NCBI RefSeq assembly: GCF_934754915.1
Contig: NZ_CAKVKB010000009.1
Location: forward strand, 1-54,839
DNA from: an uncultured Clostridium sp.
GTDB lineage: Bacteria; Bacillota; Clostridia; Clostridiales; Clostridiaceae
Direction of reading: 5' to 3'
DNA: 54,839 nucleotides
Both the position numbers and the translations under genes were made by a program. Below, in pieces: positions 1-7,831 of the stretch. How positions within the stretch are numbered: position 1 is the first letter of the stretch; every line of letters begins with the position of its first letter. The notes under the pieces are model-generated. The model saw only the letters and a program-made list of their open reading frames with translations, did no database searches and was not told the origin of the DNA.

Positions 1-99
1 TTAAAAATGAAGCTATATTATAACTCAGGATTAATATAAACCTAGTAGTTAAATAATTGTAAATATAGAAATATTTTTAAATATACGATGTAATGCTGA

Positions 100-441
100 G
101 AAGTTTTTGCGACAAACTTCTTGACAACTACCGTTGGAATAGGTTGTTCATTATCAATATCTCAGACCACTGCTTTGAACAAATTGCCAATGGAATATTA
201 TCCGCATGGTGTGGCAATTTTAAATACGCTTCAGCAGGTTGCAGCGGCAATAGGTTCAGCAGTATTTATAGGAATAATGTCAGCAGTACAGGAAAAATCA
301 ATCACAGCTGTGGAAAGCATAGAAAATTCAGTAGCTGTTGGATTTAAATATGCAGTTTTATCTTTAGATATATTTGTGTTTGTTGGATTTTGTCTGTCAA
401 TTTTTATCTCAATAAAGAGTAAAAATAAATTAACAGTATAA
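100..441 (+). pseudogene. C-terminal remnant of a DHA2-family MFS drug efflux pump
   Basis: The open frame encodes only the last part of a 14-TM major facilitator of the EmrB/QacA (DHA2) type. The stretch around ALNKLPMEYY, followed by LNTLQQVAAAIGSAVF, is the typical late-helix signature of that family, and one more hydrophobic helix and a basic tail follow. A full member has about 450-500 residues; here about 110 remain. The frame is closed by a TGA at 97-99, and no homologous coding sequence is visible before it, so the N-terminal three quarters are missing. A TTG at 121 has no ribosome site. An 8-bp inverted repeat (99-106 with 114-121) sits at the truncation point. I read this as a decayed gene; the family call is firm and lack of function is inferred. 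Confidence 0.7.
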
Positions 442-676
442 TATTTAAGTCTTCTTGAAATTATAGATAAATATTGAAAATTTCTTTTGACAAATTTTTT
501 TAAAACTATAGTAAAAATGTATTTGCAATGTGGAAAAAATATATTATTTTGTGGTAATATGGAGATGGTTGAAATGATAATTATTTTAATATAAATGCAA
601 ATATAAATAGTATATAAATAAAAAATCATCAGAGTTAATTTTATCATATTAAAGTTAGTCAGGAGGAGATAAATAC

Positions 677-2800
677 ATGAGTAAAAAAAATAACTTTATT
701 ATAGATATGATAATTTACAAAAGAAATATAATTGAAAAAATTTTTATAGTACTGGTTATATTAAGTGTAATAGAATTTCCATTTGTAAAAGTAAATTACG
801 ATTTAACTAAGTATCTTCCTGAAACAGCACCTTCTAAAATTGGTATTAATGTTTTAGAAGATCAGTTCAGTTATCCTGGTACAGCTAGAATAATGGTTAA
901 AGATGTGTCTATATATGAAGCTAAAATAGTCAAAGATAAAATTGCAGCTGTTGATGGAGTCGATATGGTTACTTGGGCTGATGATACTACAGATATATAT
1001 CAGAGTAACAATTTTATTGATTATTCAAAAATTGATGATTATTATAAAGATAATTATTCAGTAATGGATATTGTATTTAAGGAAGGGGACACAAGTTCAA
1101 AAACTTCTAAAGCTATAGATGATATAAAAGAAATAACCGGAGATAAGGGATATTTTTCTGGACCAGCAGTTGAAAATAAATCTCTTGATGAAACTTTAAA
1201 AAGAGAAATGACTATTGCAGTAATACTTGGAGTATCTATAATTGCATTAATATTAATATTAACAACAACATCTTGGTTTGAACCAGTTTTATTTTTAACT
1301 GTAATGGGAATTGCAGTAATAATAAACATGGGATCAAATATATTTTTAGGAACAGTTTCATTTCTAACATATAGTATTGCAGCAGTATTGCAACTTGCAG
1401 TTGCAATGGATTATTCTATTTTCTTGTTGCATTCATTTACTAGAGAAAAAGCTAAAGGATTAAGTAATGAAGAGGCAATAGCTAGTGCAATAAAACTTTC
1501 AGTAATATCTATATTGTCCAGTGGAGCAACAACTATAGTAGGTTTTCTGGCTCTTACAATAATGAACTTCTCCATCGGGTATGATATGGGATTAGTTCTT
1601 GCAAAAGGAATAGTAATAAGTATAGTGTCAGTTTTATTTTTGATGCCGTCTTTAATTTTGAGATTTGCAGATAAAATAGAAAAAACAGCACATAAGCCTT
1701 TCACACCATCATTTGAAAAACTTGGACAAGTATTATATAAGTTGAGATATACAATTATTGTAGTAGCAGTTATCGTTTCTGTTCCTTCATTTGTAGCACA
1801 GAATATGAACAATTTTCTTTATGGAAATGAATCACTAGGTGCTAGCCCAGGAACTGTTGTATATTCAGACACTCAAGAAATAAACAAACATTTTGGAAGA
1901 AGTAATTTAATACTTGCTATTGTTCCTAATACTTCAAATGTTACTGAAAAAAATATGGTAAATGAACTTAAGGATTTAGATTATGTAAGGAAAGTAACAT
2001 CTTTGGCAGATACACTTCCAGAAGGGGTTCCTGAGATGATTATTCCTGAAAATACAAGAAAGCTTCTTCATACAGATGATTATGCACGTATGCTTATTTA
2101 TACAAAAACTAAAGGTGAAAGTAAGGCTGCATTTGAAGCTAGCGATCAAATAAAAAATATTGTAAATAAATATTATAGCGATGAAAATTATGTTACAGGT
2201 GTAACACCATCAACTCAGGACATAAAAGAAATAATTACAGATGATTATAGTAAAGTAAATATTCTTTCAATGGTGGGAGTATTTATAATAATGGTTATTA
2301 CTTTTAAATCACTGGTAATTCCATTTGTAGTGTTGATACCAATAGAAGCTGCTACTTTTGTTAATATGGGGCTTCCATATGTATATGGACAAGAATTGAT
2401 TTATATGGGATATATAATTGTAAGTTCTCTTCAACTTGGAGCTACAATCGACTATTCGATATTGCTTACAGGAAATTATCTTGATTTTAGAAAAGAAAGT
2501 AACAAAGGTGAAGCTGCAATAAAAGCAATTGAAAGAAGTGCATTATCTGTATTTTCATCAGGAACAATACTTACATGTGTAGGATATGCACTATATTTTG
2601 TATCTTCGGTTCAAGCTATAGCGGATATTGGAAGGCTTATTGGAAGAGGTGCACTTTTTAGTGTAATATTTGTACTTGGATTGCTTCCTGCTTTATTAGT
2701 ATTGACTGATAAAATTATTTTTCATAAATCCAATATTAAATTAAATAAGATAAATATTAAAAACATCAAGAAAAGTTTAAATTTGAATAAGAACAAATAA
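677..2800 (+). CDS. RND superfamily exporter of the MMPL type
   Basis: Predicted cytoplasmic-membrane transporter of 707 residues with the two-fold RND layout. One helix near residues 21-39 is followed by an extracytoplasmic domain and five helices (about 175-330). The pattern then repeats, with a helix at about 355-372, a second outer domain, and helices from about 535 to 685. Each half carries the MMPL Asp-Tyr pair in a membrane helix (AMDYS at D245 and TIDYS at D592), which fits proton-driven transport. The start has a strong AGGAGG site. The next gene begins 19 bases after the stop and encodes a secreted coiled-coil protein, so the two probably form one export unit. The substrate is unknown; lipids, peptides or amphiphilic drugs are known for the family. 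Confidence 0.88.
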   Translation: MSKKNNFIIDMIIYKRNIIEKIFIVLVILSVIEFPFVKVNYDLTKYLPETAPSKIGINVLEDQFSYPGTARIMVKDVSIYEAKIVKDKIAAVDGVDMVTWADDTTDIYQSNNFIDYSKIDDYYKDNYSVMDIVFKEGDTSSKTSKAIDDIKEITGDKGYFSGPAVENKSLDETLKREMTIAVILGVSIIALILILTTTSWFEPVLFLTVMGIAVIINMGSNIFLGTVSFLTYSIAAVLQLAVAMDYSIFLLHSFTREKAKGLSNEEAIASAIKLSVISILSSGATTIVGFLALTIMNFSIGYDMGLVLAKGIVISIVSVLFLMPSLILRFADKIEKTAHKPFTPSFEKLGQVLYKLRYTIIVVAVIVSVPSFVAQNMNNFLYGNESLGASPGTVVYSDTQEINKHFGRSNLILAIVPNTSNVTEKNMVNELKDLDYVRKVTSLADTLPEGVPEMIIPENTRKLLHTDDYARMLIYTKTKGESKAAFEASDQIKNIVNKYYSDENYVTGVTPSTQDIKEIITDDYSKVNILSMVGVFIIMVITFKSLVIPFVVLIPIEAATFVNMGLPYVYGQELIYMGYIIVSSLQLGATIDYSILLTGNYLDFRKESNKGEAAIKAIERSALSVFSSGTILTCVGYALYFVSSVQAIADIGRLIGRGALFSVIFVLGLLPALLVLTDKIIFHKSNIKLNKINIKNIKKSLNLNKNK

Positions 2801-2819
2801 TTAAAAGGACGTGAGAAAA

Positions 2820-4928
2820 ATGAAATTGAATAGGTTAATATCGTATGCATTATGTGTGTCTATAATAGGATCTACTTTTTCATTAAATGCATATGCTGAC
2901 AAAGCACAGGTTTCAACTGATGAAGCTGCATATGCAAAGCTTGATTATTATGGAAAAATAGCTGATTTAAGTGTAGTAAAAGGTGTTAGCTTAAATGGAA
3001 TTAATAATTTTACTGATTATGGTGAATATAGTAAAGTAACTAATATGAGCAGTGATTTGCAGCCAGAAATAAATGATGATTCTGTTACATGGAATATACC
3101 AGGGGAAAATGACAAAAAAAGATTTTATTATGAATGTGTACCTAAAGATTTATCAAGTGTGAACATGCCTTGGACATTTGATATAAGTTATAAATTGAAT
3201 GGAGTTCCTACAGATGCAGATAAATTAAAAGGAGCATCAGGACTTGTTGATATAGAAATAAAGGCAACTCCTAATGAAAATATACCAGATTATTATAAAA
3301 ATAATATAGTATTACAAATAATGTCTTTATCAGATATGGAGAAAACACTTAGTGTGGAAGCACCAGGAGCTCAGATTCAATCCATGGGAACATATAAAGC
3401 TGTTGTATTTTTTGTATTGCCAGGTGAAGAAAAAACTGTAAATATTAGAATTGGAACAGATTCTTTTGAAACTGATGGAGTAGAAATGGCAATGATTCCA
3501 GGTACATTAGATACACTAGATAAAATTAAGCAGATTAAAGAAGTAAAAGACAAAGTGCAGGATTCATTTGATTCAATAAATGATAGTTTAAATAGTGTAT
3601 TGACTACATTTAAAAATATGGGATCAAGTTTAAGTAATTTAAAGAATGGTATAAATTCTTTAAATAATATAATAAATAATATGACTAATTCTGAAGATGA
3701 GATAAATGGAAATACTGATGAACTTATTGAAAAAATGAGCATTTTGAGCAGTGAGATTTCAAATACTATACCATACTTTTCTAAGGCTTCTCAATGTATA
3801 AATGATACTAATAATGATGTTAATAATATTGTAGATACTATGTCAGAATTGAAGAACCAAGCTCAGGATTATCGAGATTGTTTAAATAAATTAAAAAGAG
3901 ATTTAGCAAGATTACAGAAAATTCTTGATAAGTCACAAGATTTAAATGATGATGCATCAGATGCAATAGATGATTTATCAGATGATTTAAATAGGTTGAG
4001 AAAAACAAAGAGAGATTTTAAAAATAGTTTAGACAAATTAAGTGATTTGGGACAAGATTCTTCTGACAATTTAAGTGATATTGAGAGTGCAATTGAAAAA
4101 GCTCTAGGTATATCAAGCGATTCAAATATTAATAATGTCGGTAATCAGTCACTCAGCATAATTAAAAAACTAAAAAAAGCAATAAGCGGATTTGATGATA
4201 TGAACGATGGTTTAAAGGATTTTCTAGATTATGCTGATGATTTAAATAAGGATTTACAGGATATATTAGACATAGGAACAGATTATTTGAAATTGGCAAA
4301 TAACGCTGCTGATAATGCAGAAAATATTGTAGAGGCAACTAAAAAAATTACTGATAACTTAAAAAAATCAGCAGATATAGCAGACAGATTAATGGAAAAT
4401 GTTGAAACATTAAATGAGACTGCAAACAATTATTATACTGATTCATTAGACATGGTAGATGATATGAAAGAGTTAAGTGAAGGGATGAATGGGGTTGTTG
4501 ATAGTATTACAGGTTTAATAAACTCAATTCAGGATATCTTGGTAAATAATGAAGGCGAACTTAAAAATTCCAGAAATGACTCAATTCAAGCTGCTTTGAC
4601 TTTAATTGAAAAAAGTATAGATTTAACAAAAAGTTCAGATGACATAAATAATTCTAATAATACAATCCATGATGCAGTAAATAACGAATTGGATGATACG
4701 GAATCTGATAGTAATGTACTTAACATGGATAATAGTGAAAATTTTGTTTCATTTACTTCAGACAAGAATCCGTCACCAGAAAGTATACAAATTATAGTTA
4801 GAACTGAAGAAATTAAGATAGATGATGATGATGATGGTTCTAATGATTTAGAAAAAAGTGCTGATGATGAAGGAATATTAACAAGAATTATAAATATCTT
4901 CAAGAAAATAGTAAATTATTTTAAATAA
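2820..4928 (+). CDS. Secreted coiled-coil partner protein of the MMPL exporter
   Basis: About 702 residues. A signal peptide (basic start, hydrophobic LISYALCVSIIGSTFSLNA, then AYADK) is followed by a beta-rich N-terminal region to about residue 230 and then a very long coiled coil of heptad-like Asp/Asn/Leu/Lys repeats to about residue 640. The acidic tail has an Asp run and ends in a basic amphipathic segment. No clear membrane helix follows the signal peptide. Similar long heptad-repeat proteins are commonly coded beside MMPL transporters in Firmicutes, so I infer an extracytoplasmic adaptor that extends the pump towards the wall. A GTG nine bases upstream lies too close to the AAAGGA site; the ATG chosen here has correct spacing. 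The large imperfect hairpin after the stop probably ends the operon. Confidence 0.72.
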   Translation: MKLNRLISYALCVSIIGSTFSLNAYADKAQVSTDEAAYAKLDYYGKIADLSVVKGVSLNGINNFTDYGEYSKVTNMSSDLQPEINDDSVTWNIPGENDKKRFYYECVPKDLSSVNMPWTFDISYKLNGVPTDADKLKGASGLVDIEIKATPNENIPDYYKNNIVLQIMSLSDMEKTLSVEAPGAQIQSMGTYKAVVFFVLPGEEKTVNIRIGTDSFETDGVEMAMIPGTLDTLDKIKQIKEVKDKVQDSFDSINDSLNSVLTTFKNMGSSLSNLKNGINSLNNIINNMTNSEDEINGNTDELIEKMSILSSEISNTIPYFSKASQCINDTNNDVNNIVDTMSELKNQAQDYRDCLNKLKRDLARLQKILDKSQDLNDDASDAIDDLSDDLNRLRKTKRDFKNSLDKLSDLGQDSSDNLSDIESAIEKALGISSDSNINNVGNQSLSIIKKLKKAISGFDDMNDGLKDFLDYADDLNKDLQDILDIGTDYLKLANNAADNAENIVEATKKITDNLKKSADIADRLMENVETLNETANNYYTDSLDMVDDMKELSEGMNGVVDSITGLINSIQDILVNNEGELKNSRNDSIQAALTLIEKSIDLTKSSDDINNSNNTIHDAVNNELDDTESDSNVLNMDNSENFVSFTSDKNPSPESIQIIVRTEEIKIDDDDDGSNDLEKSADDEGILTRIINIFKKIVNYFK

Positions 4929-4945
4929 TATATATTATTTGGATT

Positions 4946-5054
4946 ATTAAGGGGCTGTTGCACAAAGATTAAATCATATTATATATGGCATCAAATAACT
5001 TAATTAATATGCTATATATGGTGATTGGATTTTTTAATGCAACAGCTCCTTAAT
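4946..5054. repeat. Long imperfect inverted repeat with GCTGTTGCA ends (copy A)
   Basis: The outer arms (4946-4962 and 5038-5054) pair over 17 bases with one G-U pair; an inner arm (4981-4990 with 5011-5020) pairs again, so the whole element folds into a single hairpin. Related elements occur at 18450 and 19964. It lies just after the exporter operon and may act as its terminator. There is no transposase. Confidence 0.65.
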
Positions 5055-5078
5055 TTTCATCTTAATAAAATCTTATCA

Positions 5079-5107
5079 TTGACAAAGTAATAAAATGAGA
5101 ATAATAT
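5079..5107 (+). promoter_or_regulatory. Sigma-A-like promoter of the Nudix gene
   Basis: A perfect TTGACA is followed by a 17-base spacer and TAATAT. It lies about 75 bases upstream of the Nudix start, after the copy A hairpin, which fits independent transcription. Confidence 0.5.
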
Positions 5108-5180
5108 AAATATAGAAAGTTAATGACAAATTGTCTTTAAGATAAAAACGTATAGATATTCAAGAAAGAGAGGGAATAGT

Positions 5181-6080
5181 ATGTCTGTAACTAAGGTTAA
5201 TAGCAGAGGGTTAACAGAAGAAGAATTTTTAAAAGAATATTCACCTGGCAATTATGAAAGACCATCAGTAACAACTGACATATTAGTATTTACAGTAAAA
5301 AATAAGGAAAATCCTGATATAAGAAAAGCTGATAAGAAAAATTTAAGAATTCTTCTTATCAAGAGAAAGGATCATCCATATATAGGACAATGGGCTATTC
5401 CAGGAGGATTTGTAGATATACATGAATCCTTAGAAGAAGCAGCAGAAAGGGAATTAAAGGAAGAAACAGATTTAGAAAATATTTATTTTGAACAGCTTGC
5501 TACTTATGGAAATGTTAATAGAGATCCAAGAATGAGGGTTATCTCAGTAGCGTATATGGCATTAATTCCAGATAAACATTTAAAACCAAGGGCTGGTGAT
5601 GATGCTGATGATGTGGAATGGTTTAACATTTCTAGAGAACAGATTAAATCTAGTGAAAGTGAAGATATATGGCTTTTAAATTTAATTAATGATAATAATG
5701 ATATAAGAATAACTTATAAAGTTATAGAAAAACATATAAGACGTGGAAAATCACTTGAGGTTGAAACTGTTGTGATGCAGCAATCTTTAACTGAAGATTC
5801 GCTTGCTTTTGACCATTACAGGATAATAGTAGATGCGCTTCAGAGATTGAAAAATAAAATTCAATATACAGCTATAGCATTTAATCTTGTAGATGAATTC
5901 TTTACAAGATCAGAAATAAAATCAATATATGAAGTTATATTAAATAGAAAATTTGATCACACTGAATTGTGGAGAATGATAAAAGATAAAGTTATAGAAA
6001 CAGATTTAGTTACAAAAGAAAAGGCTCATAGGCCTTCAAAATACTATAGATTCAATCCTCAATGGCAATATAGGTTCTAA
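5181..6080 (+). CDS. Nudix hydrolase with C-terminal winged helix (NrtR-like)
   Basis: 299 residues in two parts. Residues 30-170 form a Nudix domain with an almost complete Nudix box from G76: the Glu at 82, then RELKEETDL at 90-98. The metal-binding acidic residues are all present, but the usual Gly near the end of the box is D97. Residues about 200-299 form a winged-helix region of the kind found in NrtR-type regulators, in which a Nudix domain senses ADP-ribose-type or sugar-derived ligands. Because the box is nearly intact, it could be an active pyrophosphohydrolase, a repressor, or both. No NAD or pentose genes lie nearby, so the regulon cannot be inferred here. It appears monocistronic, with a promoter upstream and a terminator downstream. 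Confidence 0.8.
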   Translation: MSVTKVNSRGLTEEEFLKEYSPGNYERPSVTTDILVFTVKNKENPDIRKADKKNLRILLIKRKDHPYIGQWAIPGGFVDIHESLEEAAERELKEETDLENIYFEQLATYGNVNRDPRMRVISVAYMALIPDKHLKPRAGDDADDVEWFNISREQIKSSESEDIWLLNLINDNNDIRITYKVIEKHIRRGKSLEVETVVMQQSLTEDSLAFDHYRIIVDALQRLKNKIQYTAIAFNLVDEFFTRSEIKSIYEVILNRKFDHTELWRMIKDKVIETDLVTKEKAHRPSKYYRFNPQWQYRF

Positions 6081-6112
6081 ATTTTAATAATAAATTAAGT
6101 TATAATAATTTG

Positions 6113-6162
6113 TGCTGCATAATTTTTATGGGAAAAATAGAAAATATGCAGCATTGTTTTTG
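6113..6162 (+). terminator. Intrinsic terminator after the Nudix gene
   Basis: A perfect 9-bp stem (TGCTGCATA with TATGCAGCA) is followed by TTGTTTTTG. The stem sequence resembles the ends of the dispersed hairpin family in this window. Confidence 0.7.
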
Positions 6163-6343
6163 TGAAATTCTCTTATTGAATTGTATAGAATATGTAAATA
6201 TAATTGATATGAATTCAGAAAATATTGTAGATAAAAGAGTTGAAAAGTGTATTGAAAAAAATTTTTTGAAATTTATTTATTAATATTTGAGTTTAAATAT
6301 TAAAAAAATAAAGTATTTTAAAGATTATATGTGGGGTAACTGA

Positions 6344-7702
6344 ATGGATAAAGAAAAGATTATGAATATGACGACTGGAAATCCGATAAAATTAATATTG
6401 GCATTTGCTATGCCTTTACTTATAGGAAATATATTTCAACAGTTATATAATATGGTGGATACTATAATTGTAGGAAGATATTTAGGAGTAAATGCATTAG
6501 CAGCAGTTGGAGCTACTGGTTCAATAAATTTTCTTGTGCTTGGTTTTATTATTGGGCTTACACAAGGTTTATCAATACTTATAGCTCAATATTATGGAGC
6601 ACAGGATTATAAGAGCATAAGAAAATCTATAACTATGTCAATTTATCTTTATGGAATAGTAGGGGCAGTGATTACAATTGTCAGTGTTGTATTTTCAAAA
6701 GAATTATTAATGCTTCTTAATACTCCTGAAGATATAATAATTCAGGCTGATGCATACATAAGAGTGATTTTCTGGGGGATTTTTGTAATAATATTATTTA
6801 ATCTTCTTTCAGGAATTTTACGTGCCCTTGGAGATAGCAAGACACCACTATATTCATTATTGATATCATCTGTTATAAATATTATTCTTGATGTTTTATT
6901 TATTGTTCTATTTAAAAGTGGAGTAGCAGGTGCTGCTTATGCTACAGTAATAGCACAATTAGTATCATCTGCATTTTGCTTTTATAAAATTCTTAAAATA
7001 GATGTAATAAAAATATACAGAGAAGATTGGAGTTTTGATAAAAATTTCTTTACTAAATCATTTAAATTAGGATTACCCGTTGCATTGATGAATTCAGTAA
7101 CAGCAGTTGGGGTTATGGTTCTTCAGTTTGCAGTAAATGGGTATGGTGCAATTTCAGTTGCAGCATATTCAGCAGGATCTAAAATAATAATGATATTAGA
7201 GCAAATAAGTGTTACTTTTGGAAGTGCAATTGCTACTTATGCAGGGCAGAATCTTGGAGCAGGTAAAATTGCAAGAATAAAAGAAGGAGTGCGAAAAACA
7301 AATATTGTATTGTTTACAATTAATGTGATTATAGGATTGGGTACAATTATTTTTGGAAAAGAATTACTTGCATTATTTGTATCAGAGACAGAAATTCAAG
7401 TAATCGATATAGGATATGAATTCTTAGTTATAACATCCATATTTTTATGTATACTTGGTGTATTGTGGATTTACAGGTCTACACTTCAAGCAATAGGTGA
7501 TACTTTTGTGCCTATGCTGTCAGGAATTTTGGAATTTGCATCAAGAATTATAATTGTAATGATAATTCCTAAACTTATAGGATTTAAAGGAATACCACTT
7601 AGTGAGGTGGCTGCATGGACAACAGCGTCAATTCTCCTTGTAATTACTTATATTTATAGGATATCTAAATTGAATAATAAAGAAGAAAAGAATGCATACT
7701 GA
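6344..7702 (+). CDS. MATE family multidrug/cation antiporter
   Basis: 452 residues, almost entirely hydrophobic, with about 12 membrane helices in two six-helix halves. The N-terminal signature around PLLIGNIFQQLYNMVDTII and the matching LGLPVALMNSV at the start of the second half are typical of NorM/DinF-like MATE proteins. Such transporters export cationic drugs or metabolites in exchange for Na+ or H+. A GGGG ribosome site precedes the ATG by 7 bases. The gene is flanked by a terminator upstream and a separate promoter downstream, so it is probably transcribed alone. The substrate cannot be told from sequence. Confidence 0.88.
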   Translation: MDKEKIMNMTTGNPIKLILAFAMPLLIGNIFQQLYNMVDTIIVGRYLGVNALAAVGATGSINFLVLGFIIGLTQGLSILIAQYYGAQDYKSIRKSITMSIYLYGIVGAVITIVSVVFSKELLMLLNTPEDIIIQADAYIRVIFWGIFVIILFNLLSGILRALGDSKTPLYSLLISSVINIILDVLFIVLFKSGVAGAAYATVIAQLVSSAFCFYKILKIDVIKIYREDWSFDKNFFTKSFKLGLPVALMNSVTAVGVMVLQFAVNGYGAISVAAYSAGSKIIMILEQISVTFGSAIATYAGQNLGAGKIARIKEGVRKTNIVLFTINVIIGLGTIIFGKELLALFVSETEIQVIDIGYEFLVITSIFLCILGVLWIYRSTLQAIGDTFVPMLSGILEFASRIIIVMIIPKLIGFKGIPLSEVAAWTTASILLVITYIYRISKLNNKEEKNAY

Positions 7703-7768
7703 TTATATATGGATGATCATATAAATGCTGTCATTATTATATAAAATTTATTTTTTTATTAAAAAGTA

Positions 7769-7799
7769 TTGACTTAGAGTTAACTCTAAGTGCTACAGT
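7769..7799 (+). promoter_or_regulatory. MerR-type promoter with 18-bp palindromic operator
   Basis: A TTGACT -35 (7769-7774) and an extended -10, TGCTACAGT (hexamer TACAGT at 7794-7799), are separated by 19 bases, the overlong spacer typical of MerR-activated promoters. The spacer is almost filled by a perfect palindrome, CTTAGAGTTAACTCTAAG, at 7773-7790. The 7-4-7 half-site layout is like that of the NmlR/AdhR aldehyde- and thiol-stress branch. No MerR gene is in the window. Confidence 0.75.
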
Positions 7800-7831
7800 A
7801 ATATTGAAAGTATGAGTATGGAGGGAAATGT

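Noticed and set aside
93..347. 84-residue frame overlapping the MFS remnant
   Set aside because: It is an out-of-frame shadow; the frame from 100 to 441 carries the recognisable DHA2 signature.
231..647. 138-residue frame on the - strand before the MMPL gene
   Set aside because: It has no family signature, lies antisense to the MFS remnant and is made of AT-rich low-complexity codons.
4946..5054. Insertion sequence bounded by GCTGTTGCA inverted repeats
   Set aside because: The element is only about 109 bases, has no open frame and folds as one hairpin; no transposase is near any copy.
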